DNA of 64,000 bases from Actinomycetota bacterium (GCA_009668945.1 SBEH01000003.1:62001-126000), one strand, 5' to 3'. Positions 22,307 through 30,282 are shown, counted from the first letter of the stretch. The notes: generated by a model from the sequence alone, not told the origin. Program-made: numbers and translations.

Positions 22307-22740
22307 CACTCACCTCGCGACAGGAGGCGTTCGTCCGTGGGCTCGTCTCCGGGATGACTCAGCGCAAGGCGTACCGGGCGGCCTACGGAGCCGAGCGCAT
22401 GGCCGATCGCACGGTCGACAAGCGCGCCTGTGAGCTGTTCGCGCGAGAGGCCGTGAAAGCCCGCTACGCGGCGCTTACGGATGAAGTGGCGGCATCGGTG
22501 CAGTGGGACCGTGCAAGGGCCGCACGCGAGCTCCTGGCCGTGATGGACGAGGCGATGGAGAAGATACGCGCGACACGGTGCCTGGAGGTCTCCTACACCG
22601 AGGCAGGTGCCCGGCAGGTGCCCGACCTCCCGCCCGATGCGACCCGCGCGCTCATCAGGGCCGTAGCCGAGCTCAACCGGATGTTCGGCGTCTACGAGGA
22701 GCGCGACGCGGATGCGCGGGTGGTGATCGTGTACCCGTAG
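22303..22740 (+). CDS. terS: Phage terminase small subunit
   Basis: The 145-residue protein begins LTSRQEAFVRGLVSGMTQRKAYRAAYGAERM-ADRTVDKRACELF, the classic HTH start of the Terminase_2 family. It recognises the packaging site and recruits the large terminase. The GTG at 22303 overlaps the minor capsid stop. No large subunit gene follows, which implies that the ATPase/nuclease must come from a helper phage, if packaging occurs at all. Confidence 0.9.
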   Translation: MTLTSRQEAFVRGLVSGMTQRKAYRAAYGAERMADRTVDKRACELFAREAVKARYAALTDEVAASVQWDRARAARELLAVMDEAMEKIRATRCLEVSYTEAGARQVPDLPPDATRALIRAVAELNRMFGVYEERDADARVVIVYP

Positions 22741-22836
22741 GCGCCCTCGCACGCGCGCGCGAGGCACGTACCCGCTTCCACCCCGCGCGCTGCGCCCAGG
22801 TGTACGATGTCGATGGAATGGCTACGGGAGGAAGAA

Positions 22837-23055
22837 GTGAGCGGTCGCGCCTGCGTGATCGACGATCGGGTCACCTTCTCGGAGGTCTGCTCCCGCTGTG
22901 TCCACTTCAGTCCGATCGTGGGCCTCGAGTGGCATTGTGACGCGTTCGACCGCGTGCCTGACGCCATCTGGGATGGCAAGAACGACCACACCGCTGAGTA
23001 CCCCGGCGATCATGGGATCCGGTTCGAGCCGAGGGTGCCCGTCGGAGAGGTATAG
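22837..23055 (+). CDS. Small Cys-rich protein, unknown function
   Basis: I placed the start at GTG 22837 since GGGAGGAAG precedes it; ATG codons at 22807 and 22813 are in frame but have no site. The 72-residue product has Cys residues in RACVID, VCSRC and WHCDAF that could bind a metal. TACGAT at 22803-22808 could be a -10 element giving the gene its own transcript. It is followed by a strong terminator. No family recognised. Confidence 0.65.
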   Translation: MSGRACVIDDRVTFSEVCSRCVHFSPIVGLEWHCDAFDRVPDAIWDGKNDHTAEYPGDHGIRFEPRVPVGEV

Positions 23056-23072
23056 CCTCCGCGCTCCGACCT

Positions 23073-23096
23073 GAAGCTCCGCCCTTGCGGGGCTTC
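23073..23096 (+). terminator. Rho-independent terminator of the structural module
   Basis: A 10-bp stem with one G-T pair (23073-23082 with 23087-23096) and a 4-base loop is followed by TTCGTTTC. It lies 17 bases after the Cys-rich gene. Confidence 0.8.
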
Positions 23097-23110
23097 TTCG
23101 TTTCTGCGAG

Positions 23111-23152
23111 CAAGCAACGAGGGGCCACCCGACCGGGCGGCCCCTCTGCTTG
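23111..23152 (-). terminator. Long hairpin ending the minus-strand gene
   Basis: An outer 6-bp stem (23111-23116 with 23147-23152) and an inner 12-bp stem (23119-23130 with 23135-23146) form a long hairpin. The single A-C mismatch on the plus strand becomes a G-U pair in the minus-strand RNA, so it fits best as the terminator of the minus gene that ends at 23166. Confidence 0.65.
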
Positions 23153-23165
23153 TCAGAGTGCTGTG

Positions 23166-23474
23166 CTACGCGCGAGCCCGACGCCTCTCATCGGCGCGGC
23201 GGTCGATCTCCCCGTACACCATCCGCCGGGCAGCTTCCTCTTCGTCGCTGTCACCGATGCCGCGAGATTCGAGGAGGAGCTGTGTTGCGGCGGCGTACTG
23301 ATCCACGTCGCCGTGCTCGAGGCGCTCTCTCCACGCGCGCCCCGCTTCCATGAGCTCATCCCACCGGCGGCGGAATCGCTCGTCGTCACCTGCGTAGATG
23401 CCCTCGGCCTGGATCACCGCGTTCAGGGCGTCCATCAGCTCGCACTTCTCATCGTGCAGTCTCATGCTGTCCAT
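23166..23474 (-). CDS. Small charged protein at the element's right end
   Basis: The 102-residue protein is acidic, Arg-rich and helical (RFRRRWDELMEAGRAWRERLEHGDVDQYAAATQLL). The ATG at 23474 has AAGGAGG upstream on the minus strand. The open frame extends upstream to 23711, but that part is only the antisense shadow of the tRNA repeat. No domain recognised. Minus-strand genes at the far end of satellites and prophages are often accessory or defence genes; nothing here proves that. The 317 bases between this gene and the next at 23791 hold attR, a terminator and a promoter. Confidence 0.65.
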   Translation of the reverse strand: MDSMRLHDEKCELMDALNAVIQAEGIYAGDDERFRRRWDELMEAGRAWRERLEHGDVDQYAAATQLLLESRGIGDSDEEEAARRMVYGEIDRRADERRRARA

Positions 23475-23616
23475 GCCCGTACCTCCTTCATCGTGCGTCA
23501 TGTGGCGCGTCATTCCTACTGTCCGTGACTGTATCTGACGGCTTCCTATCCCCTCGACCCTCGGCGCGACTGTGCTTGACTGTCGTTGACACGCCCCCGC
23601 TGACGCTCTGTATCCT

Positions 23617-23665
23617 GCACTCGTAATGCGCAGGTCAGGGGTTCGAGTCCCCTCGTCGGCTCCAC
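23617..23665 (+). repeat. attR: duplicated 3' part of tRNA-Thr
   Basis: The segment repeats 15210-15258 with three differences. It starts in the anticodon stem and lacks the 5' half, so it is not a tRNA gene. It is followed within 8 bases by a T-tailed terminator hairpin, as expected if this is the original chromosomal 3' end that was displaced when the element integrated. Confidence 0.92.
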
Positions 23666-23672
23666 AGCATAG

Positions 23673-23705
23673 GAGGATCCGCAGGTGTGCAGCCTGCGGA
23701 TCCTC
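23673..23705 (+). terminator. Original tRNA-Thr terminator, right of attR
   Basis: A perfect 13-bp stem (23673-23685 with 23693-23705), a 7-base loop and a short T run (CTCTTTC) form a strong rho-independent terminator. It stands 8 bases from attR, the same spacing as the hairpin after the intact tRNA. Confidence 0.8.
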
Positions 23706-23739
23706 TTTCATGGGGGCGACGTTGTGGCGGTCTAGGTGA

Positions 23740-23748
23740 TGCTAGACT
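23740..23748 (+). promoter_or_regulatory. Extended -10 promoter for the 23791 gene
   Basis: TG-C-TAGACT at 23740-23748 forms an extended -10 element 42 bases before the start codon; TTGTGG at 23722-23727 is at a short 15-base spacing. Confidence 0.4.
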
Positions 23749-23790
23749 GGCAGCGCATGAGGCCGGTCGCGCCTGCGAGAGGGAAGATGC

Positions 23791-25260
23791 ATGGCTCACG
23801 GCTCACCCCAGGAGGAGCGCGACCGTCGCGCCGCGACAGTGGTGGACTCGGCTGCCGGGCGTGTCGGATACCTTGTGGATCGGTTCGCCGCGGCTGCTGC
23901 AGTGTTCGCGCTTTCGGCACTCGGCTTCCTGGCGCTCAATGAGCCGTGGGTCTCGGATGACTTCAGCGGGGCGCTCTTCTTGAAGGAGCATCCCGGCCTC
24001 TGGGACACGGTGTCGACCGGGTACCTCACATGGACCGGGCGCTTCGCAAGCTCGGCGTTCTCGTGGCTCGCGTGCCAGATCCGTCCCGTTTACGGCATCG
24101 TGATCTGGTCAGGACTGCTTCTGCTCGTCGTGATGACGTTCGCGCTTGCGCGCGGTAGACTCCCTCGCCCTCAACGGGCAGATCTGTACGTCCTTGCGGT
24201 CGTACTGGCCTCGTACTGGTTCGGGCTGCCGGCCATCGAAGAAACCGTGTTCTGGACATCCGGGTCTGTGGTGTACCTGTGGCCGGCAGTGGCCGCACTC
24301 TCGTTTCTGTACCTGTACCGCCGATTGGATTCCGACGTAGAGCCTCAGAAGCGCCCAGGCGCTGTTGCCACCGGTGCGTCCGTCCTCGGAATGCTCGTCC
24401 TCGGCGTGGTCGTCGGCGCTTCTCAGGAGCAGGTGCTGGCTGCGTCTCTGCTATACGTCGCCCTGCTTGCGTGGCGTGCTGCACGAAGCGGGCGGCTGCG
24501 TCGAATCCCGGTGCGCTTCTGGGCTGGGGCTGGCGGGCTTGTCGCGGCTGGGGCCGTCAGTCTTGCCGCGCCGGGAAACAGCCAGAGACTCGAGGCGATT
24601 CCGGCCGAGAGCATGCTCCGCGCGCTTGTCGAGTCAGCCAAGTACACGGTTCACATCCTCGTAGACTGGCTGCCACCGCTGATGCCCTGGCTCGCATGCC
24701 TCGCCCTGCTCGCCGTCCCGGTCACCGTGATCGGTCAAATCGGTGTACGCGCAGCTTCTCCTCGCCGGCTGCTGTCGCGTTGGTGGGTCTGGGCGCTACT
24801 AGGAGTGTCCACGGTTGTGACTATGATGGTGCATCCGTACTTCGCCGCCGAGCGGACCGTGATGTTCCTGGGTGTATTCCTTGTGGTCGCAGCCGTGTCA
24901 CTGATGGGCGAGGCGACTCGTGGGACCATCCTGGAGCGTCTTCCGGCGCGCACCGCGTCTGGCGTCGTGTGCCTGCTGCTCGTAATCGTTGCGGGAGACG
25001 CCGCCCTGAGCGGGTGGCAGGCCCGCGAGCTGCGGCTTGGCCAGCTCGAGCGGGAGCAGCGTGTCGCGGAGCTCAAAGAACAAGGGGTGCGTGACATCAC
25101 GCTTGCATCGCTTACGAACGACTTGCCGAGGCGCGGCGTGATGTGGGGCGATGGGACCACCGACGAGACCTTCTGGATCAACGGGATTCTGGCCGATTGG
25201 TATGGGGTCGACAGCGTGGTCATCGCCGATGAGGCCTCGGCGCGGGTCCGGGAGCCGTAG
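23791..25260 (+). CDS. Polytopic membrane protein, DUF6056-like
   Basis: The 489-residue protein has about 10-11 hydrophobic helices and the conserved elements NEPWVSDDFS, TWTGRF, EETVFWTSGSVVYLWPA and PGNSQR seen in DUF6056-type proteins, which resemble GT-C fold glycosyltransferases using lipid-linked sugars. The DD pair after the first helix is in the place of the GT-C acidic motif. It is a stand-alone gene next to the integrated element. The role in cell-surface glycosylation is inferred from family resemblance only. Confidence 0.7.
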   Translation: MAHGSPQEERDRRAATVVDSAAGRVGYLVDRFAAAAAVFALSALGFLALNEPWVSDDFSGALFLKEHPGLWDTVSTGYLTWTGRFASSAFSWLACQIRPVYGIVIWSGLLLLVVMTFALARGRLPRPQRADLYVLAVVLASYWFGLPAIEETVFWTSGSVVYLWPAVAALSFLYLYRRLDSDVEPQKRPGAVATGASVLGMLVLGVVVGASQEQVLAASLLYVALLAWRAARSGRLRRIPVRFWAGAGGLVAAGAVSLAAPGNSQRLEAIPAESMLRALVESAKYTVHILVDWLPPLMPWLACLALLAVPVTVIGQIGVRAASPRRLLSRWWVWALLGVSTVVTMMVHPYFAAERTVMFLGVFLVVAAVSLMGEATRGTILERLPARTASGVVCLLLVIVAGDAALSGWQARELRLGQLEREQRVAELKEQGVRDITLASLTNDLPRRGVMWGDGTTDETFWINGILADWYGVDSVVIADEASARVREP

Positions 25261-25344
25261 CTCAAGGACGGGGACAGGGTATCCTCGAAGGGCTATCCTG
25301 TTCCCGGTATGGGCGCGCCGGAGCGTATACCGTTGGGGGTACCC

Positions 25345-25373
25345 TTGCGAGAGAATGTAACTCGTGTTACATT
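25345..25373 (+). promoter_or_regulatory. Promoter of the nuo operon
   Basis: TTGCGA (25345-25350) and TACATT (25368-25373) are 17 bases apart, in the 231-base gap before nuoA. Transcription would start near 25380 and leave a leader of about 110 bases. A perfect palindrome overlaps the spacer and the -10. Confidence 0.65.
25355..25372. promoter_or_regulatory. Palindromic operator over the nuo promoter
   Basis: ATGTAAC-TCGT-GTTACAT is a perfect 7-bp inverted repeat around a 4-base centre. It covers most of the spacer and five of six -10 bases, so a bound dimeric repressor would block RNA polymerase. The ATGT...ACAT ends resemble PadR-type sites, but the regulator cannot be named from the site alone. 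Confidence 0.65.
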
Positions 25374-25491
25374 GTCCCGACTGCGCCCCGGACGGGGATT
25401 CTGAGCGTCAACCCGTCGTGAGGGCGTCGCTGTATCCTGGAGAGGATTCCCTGCTCGGCAAGGGCGTCGGAGGAAAGGGGCGGATCGGCAC

Positions 25492-25860
25492 GTGCAGTCA
25501 CCTGCATTCGATCATCTGGTCGTCGGCGCCTTCCTGTTGTTCGGAGTGGTCTTCGTAGCCGTCACGGTCTTCGCCTCGAATCTGCTCTCCCCCAAGGGCA
25601 AGGACGAGCCGAATCGCCTTGAGCCGTACGAGTGCGGTGTGGAGCCGGTTGGGCCGCCATGGGTGCAGTTCCGCGTCGGCTACTACGTCTACGCCCTTCT
25701 GTTCGTCGTCTTCGATATCGAGACCGTCTTTCTCTATCCCTGGGCGGTCTCGTTCAACAAGATGGGCTTGTTCGTCTTGACGGAGATGACGATCTTCATC
25801 GCCATCCTGGCAGCGGGGCTGGCGTACGCCTGGAAGGAGGGGGCGCTCAGGTGGCGCTAG
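25492..25860 (+). CDS. nuoA: NADH-quinone oxidoreductase subunit A
   Basis: The 122-residue protein has three membrane helices and the conserved loop [29 protein letters not shown], including the Cys of the A-subunit loop near the quinone site, then [12 protein letters not shown]. It is part of the membrane arm of complex I. GTG start at 25492. It overlaps nuoB by 10 bases. Confidence 0.95.
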   Translation: MQSPAFDHLVVGAFLLFGVVFVAVTVFASNLLSPKGKDEPNRLEPYECGVEPVGPPWVQFRVGYYVYALLFVVFDIETVFLYPWAVSFNKMGLFVLTEMTIFIAILAAGLAYAWKEGALRWR

Positions 25861-26351
25861 ACCGGCTCACGGGCGACAACTCCATCGTCTTCATCCGAAG
25901 CGAGCAGCTCTTCGACATCGCGCGCACCAACAGCCTCTGGTACATGGCCTTCGGCATCGCTTGCTGCGCGATCGAAGGACTGATGAGCGCCTCCGGCCCG
26001 CGCTTCGACTTCGACCGGATGGGTGTGTTCTTCCGCAACTCCCCCCGGCAGGCCGACGTGATGATCGTTGCCGGAACGGTGAACCTCAAGATGGCCGAGA
26101 CCGTCCGCAGGCTCTACGAGCAGATGCCCGAGCCGCGCTGGGTGGTCGCGATGGGCGCGTGCGCGAGCACAGGCGGCCCGTTCCGCGAGTATCCCAACGT
26201 CGTGATGGGCGTGGACAAGGTGGTCCCGGTGGACGTGTACATCCCGGGATGTCCGCCACGCCCGGAGTCGGTTCAGTACGCGTTCCTGGAGCTCAGGAAG
26301 AAGATTCGCGCGAAGACGGAGGATCGCCTTGCGGCCCGACGCCAGAAGTAG
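25851..26351 (+). CDS. nuoB: NADH-quinone oxidoreductase subunit B
   Basis: The 166-residue protein carries the four ligands of cluster N2: Cys38-Cys39 (ACCAIE), Cys104 (GACAS) and Cys134 (GCPPRPE). N2 passes electrons to quinone. I use the GTG at 25851 with AAGGAGGGGG upstream; this overlaps the nuoA end. The 3' end overlaps the TTG start of nuoC by 23 bases. Confidence 0.95.
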   Translation: MALDRLTGDNSIVFIRSEQLFDIARTNSLWYMAFGIACCAIEGLMSASGPRFDFDRMGVFFRNSPRQADVMIVAGTVNLKMAETVRRLYEQMPEPRWVVAMGACASTGGPFREYPNVVMGVDKVVPVDVYIPGCPPRPESVQYAFLELRKKIRAKTEDRLAARRQK

Positions 26352-26781
26352 TCGCGCAGTCCTCAAGAGGGCAGGTGTCCCCGCGGATTTCGAGACACTC
26401 GCGCTCGGCGAGGTTGCGCGCGTGCCTGCCGCCGATGTCATCGCAGCGCTCAAAGCGCTCAAGGACTCCGGGTACGAGTCGCTCATCGACTTCGACGGTA
26501 TCGACACCGGCGACGACATCACGCTCACGTGGCGGTTGCGCTCGTATTCGGCGGATCGCGAGACCTACGTTCGCACCAGCGTCGCGTACGGCGCGGAGAT
26601 TGCATCGGTATGGAACGTCTACCCCTCGGCACTGATGCCCGAGCGCGAGACAGCCGAGCTGTTCGGTATGAGACTCGCAGGACATCCGAATCCGAAGCGG
26701 CTGCTCACGACCGACGGCGTGCCGCCGCTGCTCCTCAAAGAGGTGCCCATCCGCACCGAGGAGGAGGTGAAGGCCCGGTGA
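26329..26781 (+). CDS. nuoC: NADH-quinone oxidoreductase subunit C
   Basis: The 150-residue protein matches the 30-kDa subunit: SLIDFDGID, then [34 protein letters not shown], the signature in which NuoC contacts NuoD. The start is TTG at 26329 with GGAGG at 26318-26322. It is a separate NuoC, not a NuoCD fusion. Its stop overlaps the nuoD GTG. Confidence 0.93.
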   Translation: MRPDARSSRAVLKRAGVPADFETLALGEVARVPAADVIAALKALKDSGYESLIDFDGIDTGDDITLTWRLRSYSADRETYVRTSVAYGAEIASVWNVYPSALMPERETAELFGMRLAGHPNPKRLLTTDGVPPLLLKEVPIRTEEEVKAR

Positions 26782-27983
26782 GCGATCCACGCACAACGGT
26801 GACCACTCCCGGCCTTCTCGCCGAGGGCACGCACGATCCGGGCACGCCTCCCGCGGGCATCAAGCGGGCGCCGACCGGCGTCGATCATCTTGCGACGGAG
26901 CACCTCGTCATCAACATGGGGCCGCAGCACCCCTCCACGCATGGCGTGCTGCGCTTGCTCATCGAGGTCGACGGCGAGGAAGTCGTCACCGTCGAGGTGA
27001 GTGTCGGCTACCTCCACCGCGGCATCGAGAAGCTGGCCGAGCACCGGCGCTTCAACGCGATCGGCACTCTGATGGACCGTGGTGACTATGTCTCCGGCAT
27101 TCACGGCGAGACCGCGGTCGCGCTGGCTGTCGAGCGGCTTATGGAAATCGAGGTGCCGCGGAAGGCACAGTGGCTGCGGTCGCTTGCAGCCGAGCTCAAC
27201 CGCATCGCGAGCCATCTCGTCTGGTTCGGCACGTTCGGTCTGGATACCGGCGGCATGGGACAGTTCCTGTACGCCATGCGAGACCGTGAAGCGATTCTCG
27301 ACATCCTCGAGGCGATCACCGGACAGCGCATGATGTTCAACTACGCGCGCCCTGGCGGTGTTGTCGCGGACTTGCCGGTCGGGATCGATGAAAAGATCCG
27401 TGCCTTCTGCGACACGTTCGACACCTACCTCGACGAGCATCACGCGCTACTCGGCGGCAACGAGATCTTCCAGGGACGGGTCAAGGGCATCGGGATCATT
27501 GACGCCGAGAAGGCGTTCGCCTTCGGCCTCACGGGCGCGAACCTGCGTGGCGCCGGTGTTGACTTCGACGTGCGAAAGAAGCGGCCCTACGACGCGTACC
27601 CCGAGCTCGACTGGGAGGTGCCGCTCGGCAGCGCGGGCGACGCCTGGGACCGCTACATGGTCCGCATGGGCGAGATGCGGCAGTCCGCGCGGATGATACG
27701 GCAGCTCATCGACGGCATTCCCGAAGGCGAGCACACCGCGAAGGTGCCGAAGGTGCTCCGTCCGCCCGCTGGCGAGATCTACGCGTGCGTGGAGTCGTCT
27801 CGCGGCGAGACCGGCATCCATCTGGTGACCGACGGCGGCGACACGCCGTACCGCATGCACTACCGCGCGCCATCGATCTTCGCGTTGCAGGCGGTGGAGG
27901 ACATCGTGCCGGGCCACCTGATCGCCGACACCGTGATGATGGTTGGCTCTACCGACGTGATGCTCGGGGAGACGGACCGATGA
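26778..27983 (+). CDS. nuoD: NADH-quinone oxidoreductase subunit D
   Basis: The 401-residue protein is the 49-kDa subunit that forms the quinone cavity with NuoB. Signatures include NMGPQHPSTHGVLRLL with the quinone-site His, GYLHRGIEKL, and AELNRIASHLVWFG. The last residues (GSTDVMLGETDR) keep the modified [NiFe]-hydrogenase-like end. About 45 residues precede the fold. GTG start at 26778. Confidence 0.95.
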   Translation: MSDPRTTVTTPGLLAEGTHDPGTPPAGIKRAPTGVDHLATEHLVINMGPQHPSTHGVLRLLIEVDGEEVVTVEVSVGYLHRGIEKLAEHRRFNAIGTLMDRGDYVSGIHGETAVALAVERLMEIEVPRKAQWLRSLAAELNRIASHLVWFGTFGLDTGGMGQFLYAMRDREAILDILEAITGQRMMFNYARPGGVVADLPVGIDEKIRAFCDTFDTYLDEHHALLGGNEIFQGRVKGIGIIDAEKAFAFGLTGANLRGAGVDFDVRKKRPYDAYPELDWEVPLGSAGDAWDRYMVRMGEMRQSARMIRQLIDGIPEGEHTAKVPKVLRPPAGEIYACVESSRGETGIHLVTDGGDTPYRMHYRAPSIFALQAVEDIVPGHLIADTVMMVGSTDVMLGETDR

Positions 27984-29014
27984 GTCCGACACTCGCCGTC
28001 ATCGTTCGCCTCGTCGCCGTCCTCGGGCTGATGCTCACCAACGGCGTCGTGATGATCTACCTGCTCCGCAAGGTTCTCGGACACCTGCACATCCGCCTCG
28101 GACCTATGCACGTCGGCTGGCACGGGCTGCTGCAGACCGTGAACGACGTCCTGAAGCTGCTCACCAAGGAGGACCTCACACCGCGTGCCGTGGACAAGGT
28201 ACTCTTCTTCCTTGCTCCGGTGGTCGTCTTCGTCCCGTCGCTCATGGCGTACCTGGCGCTGCCGTTCTCGGAGGCGCTCCGCGCGACGCGTCTCGAGACC
28301 GGCATGCTGTTCACGTTCGCGGTGCTTGCGATCGTGCCGATCGGCATCCTCATGGCGGGGTGGGCATCGGCCAACAAGTGGTCGCTGCTCGGCGGGATGC
28401 GCGCCGCGGCCATGCAGATAGCCTACGAGGTGCCGCTTCTGCTCTCGGTGCTGCCGATCGTGATGATCGCCGGCACGATGGAGCTCGGCGCGGTCGTCGA
28501 CGCCCAGGCCGGGACGTGGTTCGGCCTTGTCCCAAGGTGGTTCATCACCGACCCGCTTCTGTGGCCGACCTTCCTCATCTTCCTCATCTCGTCGCTCATC
28601 GAGGTCAACCAGACGCCGTTCGACATGTCCGAGGGCGAGTCCGAGATCGTGGCGGGATTCGCATCCGAGTACTCGGCGATGAAGTTCGCACTGATGTTCC
28701 TGTCCGAGTTCAGCAACACGTTCGTGGTCTCGGCGATGGGCGTTACGCTCTTCTTCGGCGGCTGGCTGCTGCCCTGGGCGCCGGACAGCTGGTACGAAGC
28801 GGTGCCGGCGTTGGCCCCGATCGTGTTCCTCACGAAGGCGTACGTCGGCGTCGTGCTCTTGTGGTGGATTCGAGGCACCTTCCCGCGTGTGCGCATCGAC
28901 CAGATGATGTCGCTGGGCTGGAAGCGCCTGATCCCGGCGGCGCTCGCGATGATCCTGATCACAGGAGTAGTGCAGAAGCTGCTGGCACCGGTGCTCTACC
29001 GGGCGGTGGGGTAG
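27980..29014 (+). CDS. nuoH: NADH-quinone oxidoreductase subunit H
   Basis: The 344-residue, eight-helix protein links the hydrophilic arm to the proton-pumping arm. Conserved loops are present: IRLGPMHVGWHGLLQTVNDVLKLLTKED near the start and the acidic EVNQTPFDMSEGESEIVAGFASEYS loop, which lines the quinone tunnel entry. The ATG overlaps the nuoD stop. Confidence 0.95.
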   Translation: MSPTLAVIVRLVAVLGLMLTNGVVMIYLLRKVLGHLHIRLGPMHVGWHGLLQTVNDVLKLLTKEDLTPRAVDKVLFFLAPVVVFVPSLMAYLALPFSEALRATRLETGMLFTFAVLAIVPIGILMAGWASANKWSLLGGMRAAAMQIAYEVPLLLSVLPIVMIAGTMELGAVVDAQAGTWFGLVPRWFITDPLLWPTFLIFLISSLIEVNQTPFDMSEGESEIVAGFASEYSAMKFALMFLSEFSNTFVVSAMGVTLFFGGWLLPWAPDSWYEAVPALAPIVFLTKAYVGVVLLWWIRGTFPRVRIDQMMSLGWKRLIPAALAMILITGVVQKLLAPVLYRAVG

Positions 29015-29016
29015 CC

Positions 29017-29478
29017 ATGTGGGGAACCGGACTCATCAACGGCCTCCGCATCAGCTTCCGGAACATGCTGCGCGGACCGATCACCGTGAAGTACCCCTAC
29101 GAGAGACTCGAGCTGCCCGAGCGCGCACGCTGGGCGGTGCGACCGAAGTACTTCGGCGACGGTACGCCGAAGTGCACCGCGTGCCTCACGTGCGTGAAGA
29201 CTTGCCCGGACCATATCCTCTCGCTCGACGTGGAGACGCGCGACGACAAGAGCAAGCGCATCGCGCGGTTCGGCTACGAGATCGGTGCCTGCATGATGTG
29301 CGGGCTGTGCGTCGAGGCATGCCCGTTCGATGCCATCCGGATGAGCCATGAGTACGAACTTGCGGTGACCGACGCCTCTGGACTCATGGAGTACCTGCTC
29401 ACCGAGGTGGACGCGGCTACGAACGCGCGCCACAAGGCCGAGAAGGAAGCCGAAGGAGGAGGCGAGGCCGATGAGTGA
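29017..29478 (+). CDS. nuoI: NADH-quinone oxidoreductase subunit I
   Basis: The 153-residue ferredoxin-like subunit holds two [4Fe-4S] motifs: Cys53/56/59 with Cys63 and Cys92/95/98 with Cys102 (clusters N6a and N6b). It relays electrons to NuoB. With NuoEFG absent from the cluster, this would be the first relay after an unknown electron donor. The C-terminal tail is Glu/Lys/Ala-rich. It overlaps nuoJ by 8 bases. Confidence 0.95.
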   Translation: MWGTGLINGLRISFRNMLRGPITVKYPYERLELPERARWAVRPKYFGDGTPKCTACLTCVKTCPDHILSLDVETRDDKSKRIARFGYEIGACMMCGLCVEACPFDAIRMSHEYELAVTDASGLMEYLLTEVDAATNARHKAEKEAEGGGEADE

Positions 29479-29971
29479 GACGCTGCCGGTCGCCGCCTTC
29501 TGGATCCTCGCCTTGGCTTCGCTAGGAGGCGCCGTGGCGATGATGGCCACGCGCAACGTCGTTCACGCGGCGTTCTGGCTACTCGAGGTCATGCTGGCCA
29601 CGGCCGGCATCTACCTGCTGCTCTCGGCGGAGTTCCTCGCGCTCGTGCAGGTGCTCGTGTACGCCGGGGCGGTCGCTGTGCTCACGCTCTTCACGGTGAT
29701 GCTGACGCTCAGGCGGCGTGAAGACGCCGTACGCGAGTTCCCGGTCGCATGGGGCTCGATGGCGATCGCATCGCTGTTCACAGGCGGAATCCTGCTGGTG
29801 CTCGCGCGATTCCGGCCCGCACTCGCCCAGGTGCCGGAGACGATTCCCGGGGTCGAAGCATTCGGCGAGCAGATGTTCACGACTTGGGCGCTGCCCTTCG
29901 AGCTCGCCTCCATCGTGTTGTTGGCTGCACTGGTCGGCGCCGTCTGGTGGACTGGCGGTGAGGACCTGTGA
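29471..29971 (+). CDS. nuoJ: NADH-quinone oxidoreductase subunit J
   Basis: The 166-residue protein has five hydrophobic helices and the segment AEFLALVQVLVYAGAVAVLTLFTVML, where the pi-bulge helix that couples proton pumping lies. ATG at 29471; its end overlaps the nuoK GTG. Confidence 0.93.
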   Translation: MSETLPVAAFWILALASLGGAVAMMATRNVVHAAFWLLEVMLATAGIYLLLSAEFLALVQVLVYAGAVAVLTLFTVMLTLRRREDAVREFPVAWGSMAIASLFTGGILLVLARFRPALAQVPETIPGVEAFGEQMFTTWALPFELASIVLLAALVGAVWWTGGEDL

Positions 29972-30279
29972 CGATCGGGCTTGCGCACCTCCTCACGTTG
30001 GCCGCGATGCTCTTCGGCATCGGCATGTACGGCGCTCTGTCCCGCAAGAATGCGGTGCATGTGATGATGTCGCTGGAGCTCATGGCCAACGCGGTGAACA
30101 TCAACCTGGTCGCACTATCCAGGTTCCTCACGCCGGACGCTCTCACCGGCCAGTTCTTCTCGGTGTTCTCGATGGTGGTCTCGGCCGCCGAGATCGGCCT
30201 CGGACTCGCGCTCGTCCTTGCGATCTACCGGCGCCGTCGGACCGTCGAGCTCGACGCGATTGATGAGCTGAGGGGATAG
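29968..30279 (+). CDS. nuoK: NADH-quinone oxidoreductase subunit K
   Basis: The 103-residue, three-helix protein shows GMYGALSRKNAVHVMMSLELMANAVNINLVALSRF, with the two membrane-embedded Glu residues that carry protons (one in SLELM, one in AAEIGLGLAL). GTG start at 29968. Confidence 0.95.
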   Translation: MTIGLAHLLTLAAMLFGIGMYGALSRKNAVHVMMSLELMANAVNINLVALSRFLTPDALTGQFFSVFSMVVSAAEIGLGLALVLAIYRRRRTVELDAIDELRG

Positions 30280-30282
30280 GCA

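Larger units (their letters stand above)
15210..23665. mobile_element. Integrated satellite-like phage element in tRNA-Thr
   Basis: The element of about 8.4 kb is bounded by a 49-base direct repeat of the tRNA-Thr 3' part. In order it encodes a tyrosine integrase and a zinc-finger protein (minus strand), then on the plus strand Xre and Xis-like regulators, a small protein, a RepA-like ATPase, two small proteins, a scaffold-like protein, an HK97-type major capsid protein, a zinc-motif protein, a minor capsid protein, a small terminase and a Cys-rich protein, and finally a minus-strand gene. No large terminase, portal, protease, tail, lysis or holin gene is recognisable. All reading frames look intact and tightly packed. 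This fits a phage satellite or a streamlined defective prophage. Confidence 0.85.

Noticed and set aside
23617-23665. Second tRNA-Thr gene
   Set aside because: It lacks the acceptor 5' strand and D arm; it is the attR copy of the 3' part only.
23475-23711. N-terminal extension of the minus-strand gene at 23166 with a GADEGTRTPDL-type peptide
   Set aside because: This peptide is the well-known antisense translation of a tRNA T arm; the strong ribosome site places the real start at 23474.
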